A stretch of DNA of 41,090 nucleotides from Marinobacter sp. (GCA_022014155.1 JAKLLS010000016.1:1-41090); one strand, 5' to 3'. Positions 30,615 through 38,586 are shown, counted from the first letter of the stretch. The notes: generated from the letters alone by a model not told the origin. A program made the numbers and translations.

Positions 30615-30887
30615 TTACCAGCTGATAACCCGTTGTGCCCGAATGGTGAGAGAGACCATATCATCGAAAGTGACCTGGCCGGAAATATCTTGTCTGGGAT
30701 CAATCGCCCTGGCACGAACATCCTCCTGCAACGCATAAACCATCGCTGGCAGTGTGATGGTTGAATCTGCGAGGGCAGTGACGGCATTACCGGTCAACAG
30801 GAGTGCATCCTGTTCACCCATCATTCCCAGGCATTCACGAAACCGTGTGTTGCCCGGTGGCTTGCTGACAATATGGAGTGTGTGCAT
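30615..30887 (-). CDS. tusB: TusB/DsrH sulfur-relay subunit
   Basis: Smallest subunit of the TusBCD hexamer for tRNA 2-thiolation, 90 residues. It begins MHTLHIVSKPPGNTRFRECL and ends FDDMVSLTIRAQRVISW, the conserved trptophan-type end of DsrH proteins. Third gene of tusDCBE. CAGGA lies upstream of the ATG, 33 bp after tusC. Confidence 0.85.
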   Translation of the reverse strand: MHTLHIVSKPPGNTRFRECLGMMGEQDALLLTGNAVTALADSTITLPAMVYALQEDVRARAIDPRQDISGQVTFDDMVSLTIRAQRVISW

Positions 30888-30920
30888 AACCGTTGTATCC
30901 TGTTGGGGGCGGGCGATGCC

Positions 30921-31271
30921 TTAGCCTGAAAACACGACGTGTTGGTACTGTTGCAACGTCGTGCCTGTATTCTCAATTCGGGTAACACCATTAATCAGGT
31001 TGTTGTCAGTGAGGCCGAATCGATGGCAGGCTGTGGCCTCTGCCAGAAGTGCTTCGACCCCGAAAATGCTCGCTGCCGCCAGGTTCCGTTCCACCGATTT
31101 CTGGTAAATGCCGTCTGGTTCCTGCCCCTGTTTGAGCCAGAGTACGCCAGCGTCAATAAATAACAGCGAGACCGGCTGATCAAAAGCCGCCAGTGAGAAA
31201 GCCATATCCAGGCTCTCTCGTCCTCCCCAACTGCCGTAGGGGGGCTGATCAATGACAATCAGCGTGTGCAT
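30921..31271 (-). CDS. tusC: TusC/DsrF sulfur-relay subunit
   Basis: DsrE/F-fold subunit of TusBCD, 116 residues, with the family start IVIDQPPYGSWGGRESLDMA and the LLFIDAGVLWLKQGQEP strand-helix unit. It lacks a catalytic cysteine of its own in the usual loop, as expected for TusC. Only 3 bp separate it from the tusD stop; GGAG precedes the ATG. Confidence 0.9.
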   Translation of the reverse strand: MHTLIVIDQPPYGSWGGRESLDMAFSLAAFDQPVSLLFIDAGVLWLKQGQEPDGIYQKSVERNLAAASIFGVEALLAEATACHRFGLTDNNLINGVTRIENTGTTLQQYQHVVFSG

Positions 31272-31274
31272 GAT

Positions 31275-31700
31275 TCAGGCTCCACCGTGGAAATAGATAA
31301 CGCGGGAAGATTGAACACTGCTCTTTATCGTACTCTCCACCCACTCGCCGAGGCCGGCGATTTCAAAAGGTGCCGCAAGATTGCTGGCTGGCAGTTGGTA
31401 GCGTTTCTGCTCGGACTCGTTGACCAGTCCTCGCCTGAGTGCCGAGGCGATACAGGCAACGGCGGGTACCGAATGTTCCTGCAGAAAGTCGCCCCAGGCC
31501 CGTGTCCAGTTGGTTTCGTCCGAGGGCGGCGACGCCAATGAAGAGGCCAGGTGGACACCTTCTCCGTAAAGGAACACCCGATCAATGGTATGGCCGGCTC
31601 TGAGGACGGCCCGGGCGAATCCAAGTGCAGTTTCCGGCGCCTGGGAACTGTAGGGGGCGCCGGTAATGACCAGCGTAAATGTATGGATGTCTGCAGGCAT
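31275..31700 (-). CDS. tusD: TusD/DsrE sulfur-relay subunit
   Basis: Catalytic subunit of TusBCD, which accepts sulfur from the TusA persulfide. The 141 residues have the family stretch VITGAPYSSQAPETALGFAR, FLYGEGV, and the active Cys83 in VACIASALRRGL, matching Cys78 of E. coli TusD. First gene of tusDCBE; the ribosome site is weak and the promoter was not recognised in the 49 bp after the yccA terminator. It could also receive read-through from yccA. Confidence 0.92.
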   Translation of the reverse strand: MPADIHTFTLVITGAPYSSQAPETALGFARAVLRAGHTIDRVFLYGEGVHLASSLASPPSDETNWTRAWGDFLQEHSVPAVACIASALRRGLVNESEQKRYQLPASNLAAPFEIAGLGEWVESTIKSSVQSSRVIYFHGGA

Positions 31701-31749
31701 CTGTAACGGTCAATTCCGATGAGGTCAGGATATTAAGTGTACCGAAAGC

Positions 31750-31777
31750 AGAAGCCCCGGCAAATGCCGGGGCTTCT
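31750..31777 (-). terminator. Terminator after the BI-1 gene
   Basis: A 13-bp perfect stem (AGAAGCCCCGGCA and complement) with a two-base gap lies 26 bp after the stop. No long T-run follows, though the stem ends in TTCT; it may be leaky into tusDCBE. Confidence 0.75.
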
Positions 31778-31803
31778 AGGCCAAATCAATGTGTGATCAT
31801 TGA

Positions 31804-32502
31804 TCAGTCATCGCCGCTGAACGCCATCAGAAGGTGCAGCAGGCTGACGAACAGGTTGTAGATGGCAACATACAGACCGACAGTTGCGATGATGTAGTTA
31901 CGCTCACCACCGTTGATGATCCGGCTTGTCTCGAACAGGATCATGATGGAGGCGAAGATAGTGAAGCCTGCAGAGACTGCGAGGTGCAGTACCGAGCTTT
32001 CCATGATGAAGGCCAGAACCATGGCACCGATCAGCACAAAGGCGCCGGCGGTCAGGAAGCTGGACATGAAGCTGAAGTCCTTCTTCGTGATGAGTGCGGT
32101 GGCTGACAGGCCAACAAAAGCGACCGCTGTCAGAGTGAGCGCCTGCGCGACGATCTGTGAGGCGCCTGCAGCCACAATAGAGCCGATGATTGGGCCCAGG
32201 GTGTATCCCATGAAACCGGTCAGGGCAAAAGTGGTCAGAATGCCCCAAGGGCTGTTCTTCAGCTTATAGGTGGCAAACAGCAGGCCAATGTAGCCAACGA
32301 TGGTGATCAGGAGCCCCGGGTGGGTGCCGTTCATGTTCAGGAAGGCAGTCAGTGCCGAGAAAGCCAGGGTCATGCCCAGCAACATGTAGGTGTTGCGCAA
32401 CACGTTCATGGCATCTGCGCTGATGCCAGTGGTCGCGCGCTCAGTCTGGGGTGCGGAATAGGCCCCCTGATTATTGCGAACGCCGAATCGTCTGTCTTCC
32501 AT
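31804..32502 (-). CDS. yccA: Bax inhibitor-1 / YccA family membrane protein
   Basis: Inner-membrane protein of the BI-1 (TMBIM) family; E. coli YccA binds and restrains the FtsH protease, and relatives are calcium leak channels. The 232-residue form has a polar N-terminus of about 35 residues and seven hydrophobic segments, with the acidic end FSGDD. ATG 32502 is preferred because GGAG lies six bases ahead of it, whereas it abuts the other in-frame ATG at 32508. It sits next to tusDCBE, a linkage also known in Pseudomonas. Confidence 0.92.
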   Translation of the reverse strand: MEDRRFGVRNNQGAYSAPQTERATTGISADAMNVLRNTYMLLGMTLAFSALTAFLNMNGTHPGLLITIVGYIGLLFATYKLKNSPWGILTTFALTGFMGYTLGPIIGSIVAAGASQIVAQALTLTAVAFVGLSATALITKKDFSFMSSFLTAGAFVLIGAMVLAFIMESSVLHLAVSAGFTIFASIMILFETSRIINGGERNYIIATVGLYVAIYNLFVSLLHLLMAFSGDD

Positions 32503-32540
32503 TGTCATCTCCGTTGGTAAAACGTCTGGTCACTGACACC

Positions 32541-32568
32541 ACTATAATGTCACTACCGCAACTTTCAA
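32541..32568 (-). promoter_or_regulatory. Promoter of yccA
   Basis: On the minus strand TTGAAA and TATAGT are spaced by 16 bp, about 40 bp ahead of the start codon. Confidence 0.7.
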
Positions 32569-32649
32569 TCATTTACGACAGAAAAGCACGTAACAGATTC
32601 CATTAAAAGCTGTTAATGTTCAAATTTCCGGTCGACTTCATGCAGGGCG

Positions 32650-32677
32650 TTGACAGGGCAGGCAATTCCGGTATCAT
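32650..32677 (+). promoter_or_regulatory. Strong promoter of tRNA-Ser
   Basis: A perfect TTGACA and TATCAT are spaced by 16 bp, 35 bp ahead of the tRNA. The bases after the -10 (GCTCACCGC) are GC-rich, like the discriminators of stable-RNA promoters under stringent control. Confidence 0.85.
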
Positions 32678-32712
32678 GCTCACCGCTGTCGCAATGACGG
32701 CGATGGAAAAAC

Positions 32713-32803
32713 GGTGGGCTGGCAGAGTGGCTGAATGCAGCGGTCTTGAAAACCGCCGAAGGTTAGTAGCCTTCCCGGGGTTCGAATCCCTGGCCCACCG
32801 CCA
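32713..32803 (+). tRNA. tRNA-Ser (anticodon UGA)
   Basis: Acceptor GGTGGGC pairs with GCCCACC, the discriminator is G, and the 3' CCA is encoded. The anticodon loop CTTGAAA gives TGA at 32747-32749, reading UCN serine codons. The long variable arm (CCGAAGGTTAGTAGCCTTCC region) marks a class II tRNA. Five Ts follow the CCA directly and probably terminate transcription. Confidence 0.97.
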
Positions 32804-32831
32804 TTTTTCCCTCTCCTTTGCAGTATTTTCC

Positions 32832-33785
32832 TTATAGCCATATCAGATTCGTTCCATCGGTATGCCAGCGGGTTTCGCTGAAGAAACGGTGAAAAACGAC
32901 CCGTTCGTTCTGGATATCGGCAACATCGACAAAACAGAACTCGAGCTCCTGGCCTGGCAATCTCTGGGCCAGTCTCCCGGCGTCCAGGGCGCCGATGGTG
33001 CCGGGTTTCGGGTATCCGCCGATCGTCTGGCAATCATTCAGCAAAACAATGGGCTTGCCATCGCCCGGGACCTGGACGGATCCCATTGCGATGCCTTCTG
33101 AAATAATACCCGGCGGTACATGCTCCAGCGCAGGGCCTTCCAGCCTGAATCCCATCCGGTCCGATTGATTGCTTACCTGATAAGTGCTGGTTGTAAGTTT
33201 CAACAAGTCATCCCGGTGGAACAGCGAATGCTGAGCTGCCGGCATCAGTCGCAGGGTCAGCCGGTCAGAGTAGTTACCATGAAAGTGTACTGGAACCCGG
33301 CGAGGCTTAAACTCGGCGATGGCATCGGCAGATGAGAGGATGTCTCCCTTCCGGATCGCCTCTATACCTTCAATCTGTTCCCGCACGACAACGGATCGTG
33401 AGCCAAACCAGGTTGCCGTATCAAAGCCTCCGGGAGTCGCGAGATAGGTGATTCTTCCGGAGCGGGCGGGATCGACAGCAATCGTGTCGCCTTTATGAAG
33501 TTGAACCGTCTGCCAGCCGTCCGCAGGATTGCCGTTGACGCGGATACGGGGCGCGGCACCCGCCACTGCAATGATCATGTCGGTTTCAGCCTCGGCCTCA
33601 AGGCCTCCCAGCAATATTTCGACGCAGGCACTATTGACTGGATTGTCCAGCAGCTTGTTGGCCCAGTTGTAGGCATGTATATCCAGAGCACCGCCCGCCG
33701 CCAGGCCATGTTTACGGTAGCTCCGCCGTCCGCTGTCCTGGATGGTGGAGCGGACTCCGGGATTGATGACTCGCAGCCCACTCAC
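32832..33785 (-). CDS. pxpC: 5-oxoprolinase subunit C (biotin-dependent-carboxylase-like, KipA type)
   Basis: Part of the ATP-dependent PxpABC enzyme that opens 5-oxoproline (pyroglutamate), an unavoidable damage product of glutamine and glutathione, back to glutamate. The 317 residues match the AHS2/KipA fold: INPGVRSTIQDSGRRSYRKHG, RKGDILSS, SNQSDRMGFRLEGP and LNDCQTIGGYPKPGTI. It begins at GTG, which overlaps the pxpB stop by 4 bp, with GGGAGGA upstream. It ends 28 bp from the tRNA-Ser gene on the opposite strand. Confidence 0.93.
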   Translation of the reverse strand: MSGLRVINPGVRSTIQDSGRRSYRKHGLAAGGALDIHAYNWANKLLDNPVNSACVEILLGGLEAEAETDMIIAVAGAAPRIRVNGNPADGWQTVQLHKGDTIAVDPARSGRITYLATPGGFDTATWFGSRSVVVREQIEGIEAIRKGDILSSADAIAEFKPRRVPVHFHGNYSDRLTLRLMPAAQHSLFHRDDLLKLTTSTYQVSNQSDRMGFRLEGPALEHVPPGIISEGIAMGSVQVPGDGKPIVLLNDCQTIGGYPKPGTIGALDAGRLAQRLPGQELEFCFVDVADIQNERVVFHRFFSETRWHTDGTNLIWL

Positions 33786-34474
33786 AGCTCTCCTCCCAGT
33801 TCTATGAACCGCTGTCGGGTAATCGGGTGAAACCTCACCAGATCACCGACGTTGAGCAGAGACAGGTTGACGGGATCAAACAGGCTGACAGGGCTCCTGC
33901 CAATCAGTTGCCAGCCGCCGGGGGAGGCTTTGGGGTAAACCGCGGTTTGCCGGTTGGCAATTCCTACGCTTCCCGCAGGCACCCGGGAGCGGGGAGTGTC
34001 TTTTCGCGGCACCGCTATGGTCGGGTCGACCTGGCCCATAAACCCGAAACCCGGGGCAAACCCGATGGCGTAAACGGTATAGGTCCCACCGCTATGATAG
34101 TTGATGACATCATCAACACTGAGACTGTTATTCCGGGCGATCCATTCCAGATCCGGGCCGGTCTCCGGGCTGTAGTATACCGGGATGTCATGGGTGATCT
34201 GACCGGACAGGTCGCCGGAGGCGCTGTCTGCCCCGGTTTCACTGGCTTTTCGGAGAGAGCTTTTCAGGTGTGCCTCAACCCGACGGAAATCAATCCGCAC
34301 CGGGTCGTAGATCACCAGCAGGGTGGTGTAGGAGGGTACAAGGTCCACCAGCCAGTCGCCGCTACTTGCCTCTATCCGGTGACACAGTCGGGCAATGCGG
34401 CGTGGCAAGGTATCACTGATAGCGTCGGCAAGGGTGATCAGTACGCTGTCTTCGGAGACTGCCGAGATCTTCAT
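33782..34474 (-). CDS. pxpB: 5-oxoprolinase subunit B (KipI type)
   Basis: Second subunit of 5-oxoprolinase, 230 residues, AHS1/KipI family. Seen: YSPETGPDLEWIARNNSLS and the signature GFAPGFGFMGQVDPTIAVPR through PRSRVPAGSVGIANRQTAVYP. Proteins of this family were first described as a Bacillus sporulation kinase inhibitor, but with pxpA and pxpC beside it the 5-oxoprolinase role is preferred. It overlaps both neighbours by 4 bp. Confidence 0.93.
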   Translation of the reverse strand: MKISAVSEDSVLITLADAISDTLPRRIARLCHRIEASSGDWLVDLVPSYTTLLVIYDPVRIDFRRVEAHLKSSLRKASETGADSASGDLSGQITHDIPVYYSPETGPDLEWIARNNSLSVDDVINYHSGGTYTVYAIGFAPGFGFMGQVDPTIAVPRKDTPRSRVPAGSVGIANRQTAVYPKASPGGWQLIGRSPVSLFDPVNLSLLNVGDLVRFHPITRQRFIELGGEL

Positions 34475-35208
34475 TGCGCTGATTGCAGGGCGTCTCGTAT
34501 GGCGCGAACCGCCGCCAGTGCGCTGTCATTGTCGCCATGGACACAAAGACTGTCCGCTGGCAGTTCGAGCCATTGTCCGTTGATGCTGGTGATGCCGCCC
34601 CGCGTGGCAAATGACAGGGCCTGGTCGACAATACGTTGTGGGTCATGATGAACCGCACCCTCCAGTTTTCTGGATACCAGCTGCCCTTCGTCATCGTAGG
34701 CGCGGTCGGCGAAGGCTTCCAGCAGGAGCGGTATGCCCACTTGTCCGGCCAGCTCCTGGTGCCGTCTGTAGTGGGTGGTGACCGGTATCATTAGTGGCAG
34801 GTTGGCACTGTACGTCAGGACAGCTTCCATCACCGCCCGCAGAATGGTGGCATCCCTCATCATGTCATTGTTCAGGGCGCCATGAGGTTTGACGTAGCTC
34901 AGGAGCAGGCCTTCAGCCCGGCACAAACCCTCCAGGGCTCCGAGCTGGTACAGCATCAGTGCCTGGATCTCTTCCGGGGAGTGGACGATTGAACGTCGCC
35001 CAAAGCCGACAATGTCATGATAAGACGGGTGGGCGCCTACCTCGACCTGGTGCCGGGCCGCCAGGGCAACGGTCTGGCGAATCACCATCGGGTCTGCCGC
35101 GTGGAAGCCACAGGCCACGTTCGCCATGTCGATCAGGGGCATGACATGCTCATCCTGCCCCATACGCCATGGGCCGTAACTTTCACCAAGGTCGCAGTTC
35201 AGTTTCAT
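34471..35208 (-). CDS. pxpA: 5-oxoprolinase subunit A (LamB/YcsF type)
   Basis: Catalytic subunit of 5-oxoprolinase, 245 residues. The metal-binding start MKLNCDLGESYG and ANVACGFHAADP are typical of the LamB/YcsF family, as are GAHPSYHD and YVKPHGALNN. First of the pxpABC genes; the ATG lies 13 bp after the hemH stop, so it is likely on the hemH transcript. Confidence 0.94.
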   Translation of the reverse strand: MKLNCDLGESYGPWRMGQDEHVMPLIDMANVACGFHAADPMVIRQTVALAARHQVEVGAHPSYHDIVGFGRRSIVHSPEEIQALMLYQLGALEGLCRAEGLLLSYVKPHGALNNDMMRDATILRAVMEAVLTYSANLPLMIPVTTHYRRHQELAGQVGIPLLLEAFADRAYDDEGQLVSRKLEGAVHHDPQRIVDQALSFATRGGITSINGQWLELPADSLCVHGDNDSALAAVRAIRDALQSAQ

Positions 35209-35221
35209 CGTTCATGCACCT

Positions 35222-36331
35222 TCAGAGAGTTCTGTCCGGGTACACCACGTTCTTCTGTTGTTGCGCCAGGGCATCCCGATGTTGCAGTGCTTCCGGGCTG
35301 TTGTCCGGAACGGTCCAGCCCTTAAGATTATCTTCTATCAACCTGACCAAAGCATCAATATGCCCGGGAGACGCATTCAGGGCGGGGATGTAACTGAAGC
35401 CCCGGCCGCCGGATTCCATAAAATACTCCCGGTTCTCTTCGTTGATTTCCTCAATGGTCTCGAGACAATCCGAGGAGAAGCCGGGGCAAAACACATCAAT
35501 GGATTTGGTGCCTTTTCCGGGCAGGGCCTTGAGGGTTTCGTCAGTGTATGGCTTCAACCATTCCTCTCTCCCGAAGCGGGACTGGAAAGTGGTCAGGTAC
35601 TCGTCTGCTCCAAGGCCCAGGCACTCTGCAAGCAATCGCGATGTCTTGTGGCATTCGCAATGGTATGGGTCGCCTTTTTTCAGGTATTTCAACGGAATAC
35701 CGTGGTAGGACAAAATCAGTTTCTGGTGCCGTCCATGCTGCTCCCAATAAGCCCGGATGTGGGCCGCCATCGCCTCAATGTAAGGAGGGTAATCCGGATA
35801 ATGGGAGATAAAGCGCAGATCCGGGAGCCAGCGCCGGCTCGTAAAGTCCTTTGCGATGGCGTCGAATGTTGAAGCTGAAGTCGACGCCGAGTACTGGGGA
35901 TAGAGCGGAAGAATGATCAGTTTGCGGACACCTTGGTCCTGCATCTCATCCAGCACATTGGCAATAGAAGGGTTGCCGTAACGCATGGCAAAACCGACGA
36001 CGATGTGATTGCCGTACTTTCTGGCCAACGTCTTCCGAATACCTTCAGCCTGGTTTGCGGTATGCGTCAACAGCGGTGATCCCTCAGGCTGCCACACACC
36101 GGCGTAGGCTTTAGCCGACTTCCGTGGCCGAATTCTGAGGATGATGCCGTGCAGTATCAGCCACCAGATGGGGCGAGGAAGTTCCACCACCCGTGGGTCA
36201 GACAGGAATTCACCGAGGTAACGTCGAAGCGCGGAAGGGGTCGGAGCATCCGGCGTACCGAGATTGGTGACCAGTACGCCGAGCTTCTCAGGCTGCCTGT
36301 GGTTAAAGTTTTCTATTCCTTTGTACTGCAT
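35222..36331 (-). CDS. hemH: Ferrochelatase
   Basis: Inserts Fe2+ into protoporphyrin IX, the last step of heme b synthesis. The 369 residues contain LGVLVTNLGTPDAPTPSALR, the active-site LSYHGIPLKYLKKGDPYHCE with the metal-handling histidine, and FCPGFSSDCLETIEEI with the catalytic glutamate. ATG 36331 is used; the frame extends 47 residues upstream into the next gene but that part is not family-like. AGGA precedes the start. It is a soluble or membrane-associated bacterial form with no hydrophobic tail. 49 bp separate it from the sulfurtransferase gene. Confidence 0.96.
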   Translation of the reverse strand: MQYKGIENFNHRQPEKLGVLVTNLGTPDAPTPSALRRYLGEFLSDPRVVELPRPIWWLILHGIILRIRPRKSAKAYAGVWQPEGSPLLTHTANQAEGIRKTLARKYGNHIVVGFAMRYGNPSIANVLDEMQDQGVRKLIILPLYPQYSASTSASTFDAIAKDFTSRRWLPDLRFISHYPDYPPYIEAMAAHIRAYWEQHGRHQKLILSYHGIPLKYLKKGDPYHCECHKTSRLLAECLGLGADEYLTTFQSRFGREEWLKPYTDETLKALPGKGTKSIDVFCPGFSSDCLETIEEINEENREYFMESGGRGFSYIPALNASPGHIDALVRLIEDNLKGWTVPDNSPEALQHRDALAQQQKNVVYPDRTL

Positions 36332-36380
36332 TTGCTGATTCCTGGCTGGCGATTGATGGCATGGGGCAGTTCTGGCCCGC

Positions 36381-36812
36381 CTAGTCCTGCCTGGCTGCCT
36401 GCTGTGCGAGCCTGGGGGCCAAGCCACCAATGTCATAACCGGCATTGCGAGCCTTGGTGAAAATGACCTCAACGGGGGTGTTGCGGGCTGCGCTCAGAGC
36501 CCACAGAACCGTGCAACGGGTTCCTGAACGACAGAAGGCCAATACGGGGGCTTCGGCCTGCTGGATCATGGGGGCAAACTGGTCCACATCCTGATCGGTG
36601 ATATTGCCGGATTCCACGGGCAGATACACCCAGTTGAGGCCGTGCTCGCGGGCGGCGGCCTCAATCTCGGCCATGGGCGGCTGCCCCGGTTCCTCATGAT
36701 CCGGTCGGTTGGCAACCAGGGTCCTGAATCCCAGTCTGGCAATTTCCGCTACGTCGTCAACGGCAATCTGGGGAGCCACGGTTATCTGATCATCGATCTT
36801 TCTCAGGTCCAT
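36381..36812 (-). CDS. Blh-type sulfurtransferase/phosphatase-like domain (DUF442, TIGR01244)
   Basis: A 143-residue cytoplasmic protein with a dual-specificity-phosphatase fold and a short catalytic loop: FCRSGTRC gives Cys94-X4-Arg99, the rhodanese-like spacing. In other bacteria this domain is found alone or fused to an ETHE1-like persulfide dioxygenase (Blh) under the BigR regulator, and acts on sulfane sulfur. Here it is alone, with YeeE/YedE transporter halves upstream. There is no dioxygenase gene in the window. The ribosome site is weak and its promoter unclear. Confidence 0.82.
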   Translation of the reverse strand: MDLRKIDDQITVAPQIAVDDVAEIARLGFRTLVANRPDHEEPGQPPMAEIEAAAREHGLNWVYLPVESGNITDQDVDQFAPMIQQAEAPVLAFCRSGTRCTVLWALSAARNTPVEVIFTKARNAGYDIGGLAPRLAQQAARQD

Positions 36813-36896
36813 AATGCAAACAGGCCTTTGGATGTGAATGGAAAAGTGTGCCGTAATGATGACATAGCAGAACGGATCTTTCAGAGCGTCTGGGTA

Positions 36897-37346
36897 TTAT
36901 TTTACCGGAAATTGCCTATTGGGTGCTGCTGCGCGGCTTCTTTCAATGATTTCAAAGATCACCATACCTGCAATCATTGCCGCGACAAATACCGCAGCCT
37001 TGATTTCGCCCGCCCCTAGTGCGACCAGCCCGGGGCCAGGGCAAAAACCGGCAATACCCCAGCCGGCACCGAATATCAGACTGCCGACCACCAGGCGAGT
37101 ATCAACTCGGTCGCTGGCTGGTAATTTCATGTGGAACCCTAGAAAACTGAGCGTTCTTTTGCGGGCAACTGCAAAGGCAAAAAAACCAACAAGGATTGCT
37201 CCTCCCATAACAAAGGCCAGGGACGGATCCCAGAGGCCAGCAATGTCGAGGAAACCGAGCACTTTTTCGGGATTTGCCATCCCTGAAACCAGGAGGCCCA
37301 GACCGAATACGAGCCCTGAACCAAATGCTGCCAGTGAATACATCAT
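36897..37346 (-). CDS. YeeE/YedE family sulfur transporter half (PmpB-like)
   Basis: A 149-residue inner-membrane protein with four or five hydrophobic segments, corresponding to one half of the thiosulfate transporter YeeE (TsuA). The conserved cysteine motif GWGIAGFCPGPGLVAL has Cys102, likely in the sulfur-compound path. Two ATGs in tandem; GGAGG lies ahead of the first. Four bp after the stop of the other half, so the two are co-translated and likely pair. The substrate (thiosulfate or other sulfane sulfur) is inferred. Confidence 0.85.
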   Translation of the reverse strand: MMYSLAAFGSGLVFGLGLLVSGMANPEKVLGFLDIAGLWDPSLAFVMGGAILVGFFAFAVARKRTLSFLGFHMKLPASDRVDTRLVVGSLIFGAGWGIAGFCPGPGLVALGAGEIKAAVFVAAMIAGMVIFEIIERSRAAAPNRQFPVK

Positions 37347-37350
37347 TTAC

Positions 37351-37788
37351 TCAACCTCCGAATGCGTGTCGAATCAGGTAAACAGTCACGAAGCCCGTAC
37401 CCATGAAGGATAGAGTGGCCACCAGTGAGCGCGGAGAGAGGCGTGAAAGGCCGCACACACCGTGACCGCTGGTGCAGCCAGAACCGTATCGAGTGCCAAT
37501 TCCAACCAGCAGACCGGCGGCGATGATGGCAGGGTAATCTGCCTCAATCCTTATGGCAGGCAGCTCAGCCATCATGAGCCAGGCGGCAGGTGCGCCAACC
37601 AACCCGAGGATGAAGGCAATCCGCCATCCAATATCGCCAGAACGAGGCGCAAGTAGCCCGCCAAGGACACCGCTGATGCCGGCAATGCGACCGTTGAGCA
37701 GAATAAAGCTGGCGGCTGCCAGTCCGATCAAAAGGCCGCCTACAAGGGCGGACCAGGGGGTGAAGCTGTTCCACGCGATGTCAATCAT
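37351..37788 (-). CDS. YeeE/YedE family sulfur transporter half (PmpA-like)
   Basis: A 145-residue inner-membrane protein with about four hydrophobic segments. The motif GSGCTSGHGVCGLSRLSPRS with Cys105 and Cys112 is the hallmark of YeeE/YedE proteins that take up thiosulfate or related sulfur compounds. ATG 37788 is set by AAGGAG; the 45 residues before it in the frame are not coding. First gene of a minus-strand set that continues with the second half and the Blh-type protein. Confidence 0.87.
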   Translation of the reverse strand: MIDIAWNSFTPWSALVGGLLIGLAAASFILLNGRIAGISGVLGGLLAPRSGDIGWRIAFILGLVGAPAAWLMMAELPAIRIEADYPAIIAAGLLVGIGTRYGSGCTSGHGVCGLSRLSPRSLVATLSFMGTGFVTVYLIRHAFGG

Positions 37789-37871
37789 TGAGCGCTCCTT
37801 CAAATGTGGGGACGGCATGGAATTATAAATGGAATAAGCATAGATGTAATAGATATATGTGCCGATTGAGC

Positions 37872-37900
37872 AAAAAAAAGCCCGGCACTGGTGGCCGGGC
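37872..37900 (-). terminator. Strong minus-strand intrinsic terminator with no annotated gene upstream
   Basis: On the minus strand GCCCGGC and GCCGGGC form a 7-bp stem with a 7-base loop, followed by eight Us. The next gene on this strand to the right is the phaD-like gene, which already ends at 38587, beyond a plus-strand gene. It must therefore end a short unlisted transcript or an attenuated leader of the YeeE pair. Confidence 0.8.
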
Positions 37901-38000
37901 AGAGGCGTGCGAGTAGTATCCATGAAAGACTTCCAGACAAACCGGCATCAGCAGGGACACCGGTATAGGGAAGTATTGACTATAATTTGTACACTTCAAG
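37900..38000 (-). ncRNA. Candidate small RNA or leader ending at the 37872 terminator
   Basis: On the minus strand TTGAAG-16 bp-AATACT (about 37970-37998) could start a transcript of about 90 bases that ends at the terminator. It would carry an ACCGG/CCGGT hairpin. No reading frame with a ribosome site is seen. The 37789-38160 gap otherwise holds AT-rich promoter-like sequence for the YeeE pair (about 37800-37865) and the upstream region of the phasin gene. Confidence 0.35.
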
Positions 38001-38160
38001 CCGCAGCCGCTTTACTTTGAAAACATTTTTTCATATTGATTGGGTGCTTATACTGCGGCCGGTCGTTGTGCGGGTTACAGGCGCGTACTATCCACTGAAA
38101 TTCACCATCGCCTGTAATACAATGGTGCCACTATGCAGTTTTGAGCCCCGAGGTTGTTAC

Positions 38161-38580
38161 ATGTCTGATGATGAAAACGAAAACAAGTCCCAGAATGATC
38201 CGCAGCTGGCGGGCAAGATAAAGGATTCCGCGCGTCAGATCTGGCTGGCGGGGCTGGGAGCCTACACCAAGGCCGAAGAAGACGCCGGTCGGTTCTTTGA
38301 ACGACTGGTCCAGGAGGGTGAGCAGTTAGAGGACAAAACCCGCGGCGTGGTTGAGAAACAGATCAAGACCGTCGAGGATCGGGTGGGCGATGTTCGTGAG
38401 CGTGCCACCGGCACCTGGGACAAGCTGGAACACATGTTCGATCAGCGGGTATCCGGAGCATTGCGGCGATTGGGCATCCACCGCCGTGAGGAAATAGACG
38501 CGCTGGAACATCGTATCGAAGCTCTGGAGGCCGAGTTACGTCGTTTGCGGGGCGACATAGGGGATGATTCCGAGGAGTAA
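38161..38580 (+). CDS. Phasin family (PhaI/PhaF-like) granule-associated protein
   Basis: A 139-residue amphipathic, helical protein that would coat polyhydroxyalkanoate granules. The phasin region IKDSARQIWLAGLGAYTKAEE through FFERLVQEGEQLEDKTR (residues 19-65) is clear, followed by a C-terminal heptad-rich coiled coil (about 105-133). The ATG at 38161 with GAGG upstream is used rather than the longer frame. Convergent with a PhaD-like regulator, which supports a PHA role, but no PHA synthase lies in the window. Confidence 0.85.
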   Translation: MSDDENENKSQNDPQLAGKIKDSARQIWLAGLGAYTKAEEDAGRFFERLVQEGEQLEDKTRGVVEKQIKTVEDRVGDVRERATGTWDKLEHMFDQRVSGALRRLGIHRREEIDALEHRIEALEAELRRLRGDIGDDSEE

Positions 38581-38586
38581 GCAGTG

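Noticed and set aside
32713..33785. tRNA-Ser as an integration site for a genomic island
   Set aside because: No integrase, no direct repeat of the tRNA 3' end found, and the flanking genes are core metabolic genes.
36332..36472. 47-residue N-terminal extension of ferrochelatase
   Set aside because: It overlaps the end of the upstream sulfurtransferase gene and is arginine/proline rich without family similarity.
37987..38160. N-terminal extension of the phasin frame by 58 codons
   Set aside because: The extension has no phasin similarity and overlaps promoter-like sequence; ATG 38161 has a good ribosome site.
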